Under the pieces are notes generated by a model, which saw only the letters and a list, made by a program, of their open reading frames with translations, ran no database searches and was not told the origin of the DNA. From Legionella sp. W10-070 (GTDB lineage: Bacteria; Pseudomonadota; Gammaproteobacteria; Legionellales; Legionellaceae), in the NCBI RefSeq assembly GCF_900640175.1, contig NZ_CAAAJC010000008.1, forward strand, positions 1 through 64,000: a stretch of DNA of 64,000 nucleotides. The letters run 5' to 3'. Below, one piece after another: positions 6,558-15,702 of the stretch (position 1 is its first letter; every line of letters begins with the position of its first letter). Made by a program: the position numbers and the translations under genes.

Positions 6558-7630
6558 TGATGAGAAGATTAGGGATTTTTACTTTAGGATTATTGGTATT
6601 GTCCAGTCGATTATGTGCTCACCCAGATCGATTCGACATCTTCGGGGTTGATGACAATATAAAGCAGAAAATTTATGCCTGTTGTTCTGAAATTGTTGAG
6701 CAATATCAGAGTGAATCACAAAAGCTGAGTTCCTCATCAACTGCACCCCAAGAGAAGGACGTGCTTCATGTCTTAAAATTAGAAGAAAAGATGGTCGCAA
6801 AAATAAAGCAGGTTGATGATTTTGCTGAAGTTAAACTTTTGACTGTTTATTACCCAATTGAGCAACGATCATTTGCTACCCTGGACATTGTGAAACAAAG
6901 TGAAACCTATAGAATTCCAGCTCATAACAGCGTAAAGCATGGGCAAAGAGTTATACTGAGCAAAGATATAAAAGCTCTTTTTCAGGTCTGGGATGACTAT
7001 AACACTCAAAAAATGCAAATGGCCAAAGCAAATAAATATGATTTCAGTAAAACATCATGCCCAGTCATGCATTGTACCTGGGGCTTTGACCAAGATGATA
7101 TAAAAAATACGTTGCCGAAGTTGCGGGAAGGCGTGGTTAAACATAAACAAGCGTTATTTAATATAATTAAAAACAGTAAAAACGATCAGGCACGTGCAGA
7201 TGCCATTTTTATCCTTGCCAATGATACAAATTATCAGTCGCTCGCAAATTTCTTAATCAATTATACGGATGATGCAAGTGATTTGGTGCGCAATAATGTT
7301 ATGCGAGTTTTAGGTGCCATCGTTGCTAAACAAAAAATACCTCAACTTGATGTTAACAGGATAATTCAGGCACTTAATTATCCTTATGTAACCGATAGAA
7401 ATAAAGCGGCTTATGTCTTATTAGGCCTTATAAAATCTGATTCAGCCAGTCATGCGCAAGTGATTAAACAGGCAGGATATACTTTGGTTGATTTATTAAA
7501 GCTTAGGCAACCAAACAACCATGATTTTGCCTATGAAATCTTAAAAGAAATAAGCCATAAAAATTATGGCGAATACGATTATCAAAGCTGGTCTCAATGG
7601 ATAGATGAAGAGCAAAATAGCAAAGACTAA
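6557..7630 (+). CDS. Secreted HEAT-repeat protein of the graspetide operon
   Basis: An N-terminal signal peptide (MMRRLGIFTLGLLVLSSRLCA, cleaved near residue 22) predicts export. Residues about 190-340 contain helical pairs of HEAT type (RADAIFILANDTNYQSLANFL, VRNNVMRVLGAIVA, DRNKAAYVLLGLI), which usually bind proteins. The middle part has a C-x4-C pair (SCPVMHC). The start overlaps the ligase stop (TAATG), so it belongs to the same transcript. No catalytic motif is visible. A periplasmic scaffold, an immunity factor or a partner of the exporter are all possible. It is not a usual graspetide-cluster component that I know of. Confidence 0.65.
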   Translation: MMRRLGIFTLGLLVLSSRLCAHPDRFDIFGVDDNIKQKIYACCSEIVEQYQSESQKLSSSSTAPQEKDVLHVLKLEEKMVAKIKQVDDFAEVKLLTVYYPIEQRSFATLDIVKQSETYRIPAHNSVKHGQRVILSKDIKALFQVWDDYNTQKMQMAKANKYDFSKTSCPVMHCTWGFDQDDIKNTLPKLREGVVKHKQALFNIIKNSKNDQARADAIFILANDTNYQSLANFLINYTDDASDLVRNNVMRVLGAIVAKQKIPQLDVNRIIQALNYPYVTDRNKAAYVLLGLIKSDSASHAQVIKQAGYTLVDLLKLRQPNNHDFAYEILKEISHKNYGEYDYQSWSQWIDEEQNSKD

Positions 7631-7658
7631 GGAAACCCATTTTTACAGGCGCTGTCTT

Positions 7659-8669
7659 ATGGAAAATAAATATCCTCTTTTTCGCCAAAATGTTATTAAC
7701 AATCGTATTCATAGAAGTTTGGGTGTGGTTAGAATTAACATTCCATTGAATTACAGCGTTGCAGGATATATTGCCGTAGCACTTGTTTTTGTTTTGTTAC
7801 TATTTTTTTCTTTTGCTCAAATTTCAGAACGAACTTTAGTCAGGGGATTTCTAGACACTGAAAATGGAATTATTTCTGTGGAGTCGAATGCTTCAGGATT
7901 AGTTGAGAAGATATTTGTAGAGGAAGGAAGTGAGGTAAAAAAAGGGGATGTTTTATTTATTATCTCCAATCCTGTGTCATCTAACAATGAAATACAATTA
8001 AACAACCATAAGCAGCGTATTTTAAACTTAAAAAGGGAATATCAAATTAAAGATGAGCACTATCAAGCATTAACAAAATTATATGAAAAGAAATATGTCT
8101 CATTTTCAAGTTTGAAAGAAGCAGAATCGGAGCGTTTAGAATTTCAAAATAAAGTTAAAATGGCGGAGTATGAGCTACTTCAATTTAAAGAGAATCAAAC
8201 TCAACAAATTACGGCTTCATCAGATGGAACGGTTACTAATATATTTTATCGTAGGGGACAAAAGGTGCAGTCATCGAAACCATTGCTGCAGATTATTCCT
8301 TCACAGGTTAATTTGATTGTCAGACTTTATATTCCTTCCCGAGAAATTGGGTTTTTAAAGAAAAACCAAAAAATTAACCTGAAGTATGATGCTTACCCTT
8401 CACAGCGCTTTGGCTTTTATGAAGCAGCGATTAAAGAAATCAATCAAACAATTTTAACAGATGAAAAAGAAGATAAGCCCATACACATAGGCGAGCCTTA
8501 TTACAAAATAAAAGCCGAATTAAAAGAACCTTATGTTTTGGCATACGGTAAAAAAGTTAAATTAAATCATGGGATGACACTTTCTGCCATTATCACTGGC
8601 GAAAAAAAGAGCATATGGCAATGGGTTCTTGATCCACTCTACAGCTACTATGGAGAGCAAGTCATATGA
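7659..8669 (+). CDS. HlyD-family periplasmic adaptor of the peptide exporter
   Basis: After a short cytoplasmic tail there is one membrane helix (GYIAVALVFVLLLFFSF, about residues 35-55). A biotinyl-lipoyl half motif follows (SVESNASGLVEKIFVEEGSEVKKGDVLFII), then a coiled-coil hairpin at about 105-185, the second lipoyl half (ASSDGTVTNIFYRRGQKV) and a beta-barrel. This is the layout of bacteriocin-export adaptors. I start at the ATG at 7659; an upstream in-frame ATG at 7605 would overlap the HEAT gene and add 18 basic residues. Its stop overlaps the exporter start (ATGA). It should link the ABC exporter to an outer-membrane channel encoded elsewhere. Confidence 0.85.
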   Translation: MENKYPLFRQNVINNRIHRSLGVVRINIPLNYSVAGYIAVALVFVLLLFFSFAQISERTLVRGFLDTENGIISVESNASGLVEKIFVEEGSEVKKGDVLFIISNPVSSNNEIQLNNHKQRILNLKREYQIKDEHYQALTKLYEKKYVSFSSLKEAESERLEFQNKVKMAEYELLQFKENQTQQITASSDGTVTNIFYRRGQKVQSSKPLLQIIPSQVNLIVRLYIPSREIGFLKKNQKINLKYDAYPSQRFGFYEAAIKEINQTILTDEKEDKPIHIGEPYYKIKAELKEPYVLAYGKKVKLNHGMTLSAIITGEKKSIWQWVLDPLYSYYGEQVI

Positions 8670-10747
8670 CCGCCTCATCAAAAAGCTTATTGAACATCAG
8701 CAAAAAAAAGCTACCTGTATTTAAACAAGACCAATTTTCAGAATGTGGACATGTTTGTGTGGCAATGATTTGTAATTTCCATGGGCATCAAGTGGATTTA
8801 TTTTCATTAAGAATGATTGAAGAACCTTCAATGAATGGTTCATCCATGCTTGATTTAATCCGCATGTTTGACAAGTTAGATTTCACAACAAGAGCAATCA
8901 GAGTCGAGATAGATGATTTGAAGCAAGTTCAATGCCCAGCAATATTGCATTGGAATTTAAATCACTTTGTTGTTTTAAAAGCGGTTCATAAAAATTACAT
9001 TATTATCCACGATCCCGCCGCAGGCGAAAGGAAAGTCTCATTTGAAGAGGTTTCCAATGCATTCACCGGGATTGTGCTGGAAGTGGATAAGAATGAACAT
9101 TTTTCCCCTGTTAAAGCGCAAAATAAATTATCTTTATTTGATTTATTTAAGAATATTAAGGGATTAAAAAATAGCTTTCTCATTTTATTATTCTTATCGT
9201 TTGCCATTGAAGTTTTTATTTTAATAAACCCTTTGTTTATTCAATATGTGACTGATGGCGTAACAAGCTCAAATAATATCAATAACCTATATGTTATTGT
9301 TGCTGGTTTTTTAATTTTAACGTGTTGCCATACCTTTGTGGAGTATATGAGAAGTCATTTTGTTGTTTATCTGACAAATCGGATGTCGGAGTATTTTTCA
9401 TCTGGGGTTATGCATCATTTATTAAAACTACCCTATAGCTACTTTGAGCGTCGACACAAGGGTGATATTTTGTCGAGGTTTCATTCAATTAATGAAATTC
9501 AGAGCAAAATTACAACTGACTCAATTAATACGTTATTGGACGGATTTGTTATTATTTTAGCGTTGGTTATTATGGTAATTTACAGCCTAAAACTAACATT
9601 AATTGTGTTGTTCGCGTTGGCCGTGTATACCGCGATTAGAATAGGCGCTTATCGTCACCATAAAGGGCAAACTGAACTCTCAATTAATGAACATGCTCAA
9701 GTGAACTCAAAGTTCCTGGAAATTATTCGAAGCATTATGTCAATCAAGCTGTATTCGAAAGAGAAATCGATGTTTCAAGGTTGGCAAAATCATTTTATTC
9801 AGGCCATGAACGCAGATATTAAAATTTCTCGGGTAAATATTCTTTATAATGTGGGTAATATTTTTGTTTTTAATGTTGAACATATTATGGTAATTGCACT
9901 TGGTGCTTTATTGGTGATGAGAAATCAATTTTCTGTTGGTATGTTGATGGCTTTTTTAGCCTATCGTCAAAGCCTGGTAAATAAATCCTCTTCTCTTATT
10001 CAAAAAATTTTCGACTATAAATTAATATCTATTCAGTTAAACAGGGTCGCTGACATATTACTACAACCTATTGAAATTGAAGGTGATGTTAAGTGTTTAA
10101 AGAAAGACATACGTGGTGATATAAAAGTGAATAATTTGAATTACCGTTATGGGGAAAATCAAAATTGGATATTAAAGGATCTTTCTTTTCATATTGAACA
10201 AGGTGAAAAAGTAGCTATTACAGGGCCTTCGGGTGTTGGAAAAACGACATTGTTAAAAATTATGCTGGGTTTGATTACACCATCAACAGGTGAAATATTA
10301 ATTGATGATATTGCTTTATCAACCATAGGGTTAAATAAATATCGCAATATATGTGCTACTGTCATGCAGGATGATTCTTTAATAAGTGGTTCAATTTTAG
10401 ATAACATTACTTTTATGGATACTAATATTGATATTGATAAAGTGTATCAAGTTTCAAAAATGGCACAAATACATGACGACATTTTAAAAATGCCAATGGG
10501 GTATGAAACTCTGATTGGCGATTTAGGCAGCACATTATCCGGTGGCCAAAAGCAACGAGTATTAATAGCAAGAGCACTCTATAAAAATCCAAAAATTTTG
10601 TTTCTTGATGAGGCTACCAGTCATTTAGATATTGAAACTGAAATTAAAATTAATGAAGTTTTGAAAAATCTAAATATAACGCAGGTGATTATTGCTCATC
10701 GTGAGGAGTCGATTAATATGGCTGATAGAGTAATACAAGTAAGGTAG
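8666..10747 (+). CDS. C39-peptidase ABC exporter (bifunctional, leader-cleaving)
   Basis: Residues about 15-140 are a C39 peptidase: KQDQFSECGHVCVAM holds the catalytic Cys and upstream Gln, the catalytic His is in NHFVVLKAV, and the Asp in IIIHDPAAGE. Six membrane helices span about 160-450. The nucleotide-binding domain has Walker A GPSGVGKTTLL, signature LSGGQKQR, Walker B ILFLDEATSHLD and the switch His in IIAHREE. Such proteins cut after a double glycine and export the peptide in one step, which matches the ELTEVSGG leader encoded upstream. This is the last gene of the operon. No outer-membrane TolC gene is present. Confidence 0.93.
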   Translation: MTASSKSLLNISKKKLPVFKQDQFSECGHVCVAMICNFHGHQVDLFSLRMIEEPSMNGSSMLDLIRMFDKLDFTTRAIRVEIDDLKQVQCPAILHWNLNHFVVLKAVHKNYIIIHDPAAGERKVSFEEVSNAFTGIVLEVDKNEHFSPVKAQNKLSLFDLFKNIKGLKNSFLILLFLSFAIEVFILINPLFIQYVTDGVTSSNNINNLYVIVAGFLILTCCHTFVEYMRSHFVVYLTNRMSEYFSSGVMHHLLKLPYSYFERRHKGDILSRFHSINEIQSKITTDSINTLLDGFVIILALVIMVIYSLKLTLIVLFALAVYTAIRIGAYRHHKGQTELSINEHAQVNSKFLEIIRSIMSIKLYSKEKSMFQGWQNHFIQAMNADIKISRVNILYNVGNIFVFNVEHIMVIALGALLVMRNQFSVGMLMAFLAYRQSLVNKSSSLIQKIFDYKLISIQLNRVADILLQPIEIEGDVKCLKKDIRGDIKVNNLNYRYGENQNWILKDLSFHIEQGEKVAITGPSGVGKTTLLKIMLGLITPSTGEILIDDIALSTIGLNKYRNICATVMQDDSLISGSILDNITFMDTNIDIDKVYQVSKMAQIHDDILKMPMGYETLIGDLGSTLSGGQKQRVLIARALYKNPKILFLDEATSHLDIETEIKINEVLKNLNITQVIIAHREESINMADRVIQVR

Positions 10748-10865
10748 AATGAAAATCTACGCAAATAGTCCGTGGTTCTTAAATAAAATACCATATAAAA
10801 TAATAGGATAAGTATTAAGCAGACCTATAGCAAAACCAGGTAAATTTAGAATAACATCTTTCCTC

Positions 10866-10933
10866 GGCACTTTAGTCTCCTTTTTGATCGTCAAATCAAG
10901 AAGTTAGACTGCTCTAACTTTGATTAAAGTGCC
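10866..10933. other. Nested inverted repeats downstream of the exporter gene
   Basis: A perfect 8-base stem with a 4-base loop (AAGTTAGA/TCTAACTT, 10901-10920) lies within a larger imperfect inverted repeat (GGCACTTTA near 10866 and TAAAGTGCC near 10932). It sits between the convergent exporter and topA genes and could terminate both or be a small repeat. No long T-run follows. Confidence 0.35.
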
Positions 10934-10985
10934 CCTGTTTTCTGGGTAGAGCCCAATTATATCAATGCTGTACCTCTCTTATTTA

Positions 10986-13265
10986 CTAAGAGTCTTCGCT
11001 GGCTGTATAACCACACCCTTCATGAGGGCAAATGATTTGACGTCCTGCGCGCTTGGTTTCTTTGACAGTTAACAAAGGCCAGGCACATTGCGGGCAGGGT
11101 TTGTCAATAGGCTCGTTCCAAAGAGCGTAGTCGCATTTTGGATAATTACCGCAGGAATAAAATATTTTTCCCTTGCGTGATTTACGCTTAAGGATTGTTG
11201 CCTCATGACATTTAGGGCACTCAACGCCGGTATCAGCAGGCTTTTCCAAGGGTTCCATATACTTGCATTGTGGGTAGTTGCTGCAACCAATAAAACGACC
11301 GTAACGGCCGGTTTTAATATGTAAGGGACCAGCGCATTCCGGACAAGTGCGACCTTCCACTATCTCTGGACCCGTTTTTTCGCTCGTCTGGTTTAAATCC
11401 TGAGTGTAATCGCAATCCGGATAAGCAGTGCAGCCGATGAAACGGCCTCGTTTTCCCAAGCGGATAGCCAGCGGCTTACCACATTTAGGACAGCTTTCTT
11501 CAAGTGTTTCAGTGGTTACGTCTTTGCGTTGTACCTGACTATCTGTTTCATGGATCTGATGAATAAAAGGCTTCCAGAATTCTTCCAACACAGGCACCCA
11601 CTCTCGTTCTCCGCGGGATACCGCATCCAGGGTATCCTCAAGTTGGGCGGTAAATTGATAGTCTACATAGCGGGTAAAATGGCTGGTAAGAAAACGGTTA
11701 ACAATACGGCCAACATCGGTGGGAATAAAACGCTTCTTGTCCACTATTACATAATCTCGTTGCTGGAGGGTATGAATGATTGCGGCATAGGTCGACGGCC
11801 GTCCTATATCATACTCTTCCAGGGCTTTCACCAGCGACGCCTCGGAATAGCGCGGCGGTGGCTCAGTGAAATGTTGATTAGCGAGAATATCCTGTAAATT
11901 GACTTTTTGTCCGACCCGAAGGGTGGGTAACAGAACCGCCCCTTGTTCATCTTCCTGGCTATCATCATGCCCCTCTTCGTAAACGGAGAGAAACCCGGGA
12001 AAGACAACTGTTGAACCATTGGCTCGAAAGCGATTCCCTTTGCCACAACTTAAATCCACTGCTACGGTATCAATTAAGGCATCTGTCATCTGGCATGCCA
12101 CCGTTCGTTTCCAGATCAGGTTATACAGCTTAGACTGATCGGCCGTCAGCGCCTGTTGTACAAGCTCCGGCGTGCGCTTGATGGATGTTGGGCGAATAGC
12201 CTCATGGGCTTCCTGGGCATTTTTTGATTTGGTTTTAAAAATGCGTGGCTCTTTAGGACAATTTGCTTCACCGTAGCGCTGTTTGATAAAGCTTCTGATT
12301 TCCTCTATCGCTTCAGTGGCCAGATTGACTGAATCTGTACGCATATAGGTAATTAGCCCTACTGTGCCAGTACCAATGTCAATCCCTTCATATAATTGTT
12401 GTGCCACCATCATTGTTTTGCGGGCGGTAAACCCTAATTTTCGAGCAGCTTCCTGTTGCAGAGTAGAAGTAATAAACGGCGAAGCGGGTTTTCGCTTGCG
12501 CTGTTTTTTCTCAATATTATCAACTAACAGAGTCCCCTGTGCTTCTTTAAGCAACTGTTCGCGAACGCGATGAGAATGCTCTGCTGTGGTTAGGCTAAAC
12601 TGTTGTAATTTTTCTTGCTCAAAATGAGTTAATCTTGCTTCAAAGGAGGTATTACCATCATTGCATTGAGCAGTAATTCGCCAATATTCCTGCGAAACAA
12701 AACGTTCTATCTCTTCTTCTCTTTCGACAATGAGCCGTAATGCCGGGCTTTGGACACGGCCAGCGGAAAGACCGCGGCGAATTTTCTTCCATAAGAGGGG
12801 GGATAGGTTAAATCCGACAAGGTAATCCAATGCCCGCCTTGCCTGTTGGGCGTTTACCAAATCCATGGAGATAGAACGGGGGTTATTGACGGCATCCTGG
12901 ATTGCAGATTTGGTAATCTCATTAAAAAAGATTCGGTGGACTTCCTTGTCTTTCAACAGGTTCCGCTCTTTCATTAGCTCATAGACATGCCAGGAAATTG
13001 CTTCTCCTTCCCGGTCAGGGTCGGTGGCGAGCAGGAGTGAATCAGACTTTTTCAATGCCTTGGCAATTGATTCGATGTGTCTGATATTTTTTTCAATAGG
13101 CTGATAAGTCATTGCAAAATGATGCTCAGGCTCCACAGAACCTTTGCGTGCAGGCAGATCCCTGACATGCCCATAGGAGGCTAAGACATCATAATCTTTA
13201 CCCAAATATTTTTGGATGGTTTTAGCTTTCGCAGGTGATTCCACGATAACCAAATGTTTACTCAT
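10986..13265 (-). CDS. topA: DNA topoisomerase I
   Basis: This is a type IA topoisomerase that relaxes negative supercoils through a 5'-phosphotyrosine. The TOPRIM domain begins MSKHLVIVESPAKAKTI and includes the acidic cluster ATDPDREGEAISWH. The active Tyr lies in GLITYMRTDS near residue 300. Four C-terminal zinc-ribbon-like modules follow (CPKCGKPL, CPECAGPL, CPKCHEAT, CPQCAWPL), the last with a shortened finger. I start at the ATG at 13265, which opens the conserved domain; a longer frame to 13418 overlaps smg and adds an unconserved stretch. It is the third gene of a dprA-smg-topA set. Confidence 0.95.
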   Translation of the reverse strand: MSKHLVIVESPAKAKTIQKYLGKDYDVLASYGHVRDLPARKGSVEPEHHFAMTYQPIEKNIRHIESIAKALKKSDSLLLATDPDREGEAISWHVYELMKERNLLKDKEVHRIFFNEITKSAIQDAVNNPRSISMDLVNAQQARRALDYLVGFNLSPLLWKKIRRGLSAGRVQSPALRLIVEREEEIERFVSQEYWRITAQCNDGNTSFEARLTHFEQEKLQQFSLTTAEHSHRVREQLLKEAQGTLLVDNIEKKQRKRKPASPFITSTLQQEAARKLGFTARKTMMVAQQLYEGIDIGTGTVGLITYMRTDSVNLATEAIEEIRSFIKQRYGEANCPKEPRIFKTKSKNAQEAHEAIRPTSIKRTPELVQQALTADQSKLYNLIWKRTVACQMTDALIDTVAVDLSCGKGNRFRANGSTVVFPGFLSVYEEGHDDSQEDEQGAVLLPTLRVGQKVNLQDILANQHFTEPPPRYSEASLVKALEEYDIGRPSTYAAIIHTLQQRDYVIVDKKRFIPTDVGRIVNRFLTSHFTRYVDYQFTAQLEDTLDAVSRGEREWVPVLEEFWKPFIHQIHETDSQVQRKDVTTETLEESCPKCGKPLAIRLGKRGRFIGCTAYPDCDYTQDLNQTSEKTGPEIVEGRTCPECAGPLHIKTGRYGRFIGCSNYPQCKYMEPLEKPADTGVECPKCHEATILKRKSRKGKIFYSCGNYPKCDYALWNEPIDKPCPQCAWPLLTVKETKRAGRQIICPHEGCGYTASEDS

Positions 13266-13293
13266 ATACTGTTGACCTTCCTTGTGGCATTGT

Positions 13294-13716
13294 TTAATGC
13301 AATGGTAGCTTGTCTTCTTTTTGATATAGCACAAGATCAAGAAAAGCCAGTTGATTTGCATCAAGAGTATCAGCAAGTATATTGCGGATAGTCCATTTTG
13401 TTTCCTGCAAACTGACAAAACGTGACTCAGAGAACAGCAGTTGATTAATAATTGATTCCATGGTGTCCTGGGCGATAATTCCCCAAAGCATAAGCCGGGT
13501 AAGGAATTGATAACTTGCCTTGCTTAGTTTTCTCTGTTCATCAGCAGTAAATACACGAAGAGCAGTGCTTTGAGCATCACGGATGTAAAGAGTACGGCTT
13601 TCCATGCTTGAATCAGCAGATTCCTGGCTATCGCTTGCATTAGCGGTGTTTTCCTTTAACTGCGCTAAACTTTTCTCAAAAAAACTCATTAACATTTCAA
13701 ATAAGCTATCTTTCAT
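13294..13716 (-). CDS. smg: Smg family protein (DUF494)
   Basis: A small acidic protein that starts KDSLFEMLMSFFEKSL and has the family's helical C-terminal half (VFTADEQRKLSKASYQFL, ILADTLDANQLAFLDLVLY). Position between dprA and topA is the classic gammaproteobacterial arrangement and supports the name. Molecular function is not established. The start chosen overlaps the dprA stop as TAATG; a GTG-proximal start three codons upstream is less likely. Confidence 0.85.
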   Translation of the reverse strand: MKDSLFEMLMSFFEKSLAQLKENTANASDSQESADSSMESRTLYIRDAQSTALRVFTADEQRKLSKASYQFLTRLMLWGIIAQDTMESIINQLLFSESRFVSLQETKWTIRNILADTLDANQLAFLDLVLYQKEDKLPLH

Positions 13717-14798
13717 TACGCACACCTCATGTAGCCACCGGGGACTGCTTTAACAATACCCTGTAGTTCTAATGTAGCCAGAGAACTGACCACTTCCCCA
13801 ATAGTTAACCTGCTTCGTACGAGGATTTGATCTATGGTTGTTATCTCAAAACCAATGCACTTTACTAGGTTTTTATCATCGCTGGCAAGGGATAGCGTTG
13901 CGTTATCATTGTTATTTTTAATAGCTTGCTTCCTATCCAGACCTAACTCATCGAGCACATCCTGAACCGAAGTAACCAGCTTGGCCCCCTGTTGCAAAAG
14001 GTGGTGGCAGCCTCTGGCTTGTGGATTCAGGATAGAACCGGGTATGGCCAGGACGTCTCGATTTTGCTCCAGCGCCAGTCGGGCAGTAATCAATGAACCA
14101 CTCTTAATTGCCGCCTCAATAACCAATATGGCCAATGATAAACCGCTTATTATACGGTTTCTTCGGGGGAAATGTCCAGCGGTTGGCGGTGTTTTTAAAG
14201 GAAACTCACTAATTAGCAGGCCGCTTTGAGCAATTTTTTCTGCTAAAACCCGATGCTGACGAGGATAGATGCAGTCGATGCCTGTACCCATCACCGCAAC
14301 TGTTTTCCCCTGTGCATTCAGACAGCCCCCATGTGCCTGGGCATCAATTCCCAATGCCAACCCGCTGATGATGCTAATCTGATTAAGGGCTAATTCTGAA
14401 GCAAAGCGCCAGGCTGTTTCGCTGCCGGAAACAGACGGCTTTCGGCTGCCGACAATTGCGACAGTAGGCTGTTGCAGGCAGGCGATATCACCGATGGCAT
14501 AAAGAACTGGAGGAGGGTCATAAATTTCTTTGAGCAGTAGAGGATAGTCGGGATCCTCCCATGTCAGCAGGTGATGATGGCTTGCCTCCTGCCAGCTTAA
14601 GTCTGCTTCAATACTGGCAAGATTAAACTGCTTAATTGCCTGGGCCATTTTTAATGACAGGCCGGCTTGCTGCAGTTCAGGGACTGATAATTGGAACATT
14701 ACTTCCAGATTGGGCCAGTGGTGCAGTAATTTTGTGGTAGTACGTGGGCCGATGGAGGGGATTTTATTCAGGGCAATCAGGTAGGGTTTGTTTTTCAT
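13716..14798 (-). CDS. dprA: DNA processing protein DprA (Smf)
   Basis: DprA loads RecA onto incoming single-stranded DNA during natural transformation. The N-terminal part has a SAM/HhH-like segment (NKIPSIGPRTTTKLL). The Rossmann-fold core, about residues 105-300, carries AIVGSRKPS, ISGLALGIDAQAHGG, GTGIDCIYPRQH, FPRRNRIISGLS and the VIEAAIKSGSLITARLAL stretch. A winged-helix-like C-terminus follows (ITTIDQILVRSRLTIGEVVSSLATLELQG). It is the first gene of the leftward dprA-smg-topA operon and diverges from def. Confidence 0.95.
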   Translation of the reverse strand: MKNKPYLIALNKIPSIGPRTTTKLLHHWPNLEVMFQLSVPELQQAGLSLKMAQAIKQFNLASIEADLSWQEASHHHLLTWEDPDYPLLLKEIYDPPPVLYAIGDIACLQQPTVAIVGSRKPSVSGSETAWRFASELALNQISIISGLALGIDAQAHGGCLNAQGKTVAVMGTGIDCIYPRQHRVLAEKIAQSGLLISEFPLKTPPTAGHFPRRNRIISGLSLAILVIEAAIKSGSLITARLALEQNRDVLAIPGSILNPQARGCHHLLQQGAKLVTSVQDVLDELGLDRKQAIKNNNDNATLSLASDDKNLVKCIGFEITTIDQILVRSRLTIGEVVSSLATLELQGIVKAVPGGYMRCA

Positions 14799-14963
14799 GA
14801 CAAGAGACTAATCCATTGTTATTTACTGACAAGTGCGTTAATTACCGACCATAATCCAAGGTGGAGATGCCGTTGATCTTTGGATCTTAACGGCTGGCAT
14901 CTTGCAGCAAAGCGAGGTATTGGGCGATAATAGCATGTTTTAAGACGTTTAAAATAGACAGAT

Positions 14964-15473
14964 ATGGCCATTCGCAAAATACTCTACTTGCCTGATGAAC
15001 GATTACGGCAAATTGCAAAACCAGTTGAACAGTTTGATGAATCTTTGCAAACGCTTATTGATGACATGTTTGACACAATGTATAACGCCAATGGCGTTGG
15101 TCTGGCTGCCCCCCAAATAGGTGTGAGCTTACGTTTATCTGTGGTTGATATTATTGGCGATAAAACTGGGCAATTAGTGCTGATAAACCCTGAAATCATT
15201 GCGGCGGAAGGGCAGCAGGAATACCAGGAGGGTTGTTTGTCTGTGCCTGGGGCTTATGACACGGTGGTGCGTGCCCAACGCGTGACTATCCGCGCTCAGG
15301 ATCGCTTGGGAAAGCCCTTCGAGATGAGTGCCGAGGGCCTGTTAGGGGAATGCTTCCAGCATGAAATAGATCACTTGAACGGTAAATTATTTGTCGATTT
15401 GCTCTCCCCCCTCAAGCGCGCGATGGCAAGAAGAAAGCTGGATAAATTCAAACGTCAAAAAGTACGTAAATAA
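14964..15473 (+). CDS. def: Peptide deformylase
   Basis: This metalloenzyme removes the formyl group from nascent proteins. All three family motifs are present: GVGLAAPQIG, EGCLSVPG with the metal-binding Cys, and QHEIDHLNGKLF with the HExxH metal site. At 169 residues the length is normal. It is followed by fmt and rsmB, the usual translation-related set, although 229 bases separate it from fmt. Confidence 0.97.
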   Translation: MAIRKILYLPDERLRQIAKPVEQFDESLQTLIDDMFDTMYNANGVGLAAPQIGVSLRLSVVDIIGDKTGQLVLINPEIIAAEGQQEYQEGCLSVPGAYDTVVRAQRVTIRAQDRLGKPFEMSAEGLLGECFQHEIDHLNGKLFVDLLSPLKRAMARRKLDKFKRQKVRK

Positions 15474-15543
15474 GGGATGCGATTAAAGCCTGGTTTTCCT
15501 GACTAATGCGGGACGTTAAGAATTACTGAGAAAGCCCTGAGTT

Positions 15544-15573
15544 ACTCATGTTACGCACGTGCGGAACATGAGT
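15544..15573. other. Near-perfect 30-base palindrome between def and fmt
   Basis: ACTCATGTT and AACATGAGT flank the palindromic core CGCACGTGCG with one mismatch. A hairpin of this strength after def could act as a terminator, though no T-run follows on the plus strand. It could equally be a protein-binding palindrome. The remaining def-fmt gap shows nothing else clear. Confidence 0.45.
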
Positions 15574-15702
15574 GAAGTAGAAAAAATGCACGTTATCGCA
15601 GCTGTAAATAACTTCAGCCCAATCAGAATTCATCTGAGCTTAGGTGGAGTGAATTCCCGCATTTGAACGGTAATCGCGCCCCTGATTTTTAAGGAACCAT
15701 TC

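Noticed and set aside
13266-13418. N-terminal extension of topA
   Set aside because: It overlaps smg, is hydrophobic and unconserved in style, while the TOPRIM domain starts cleanly at the ATG at 13265.
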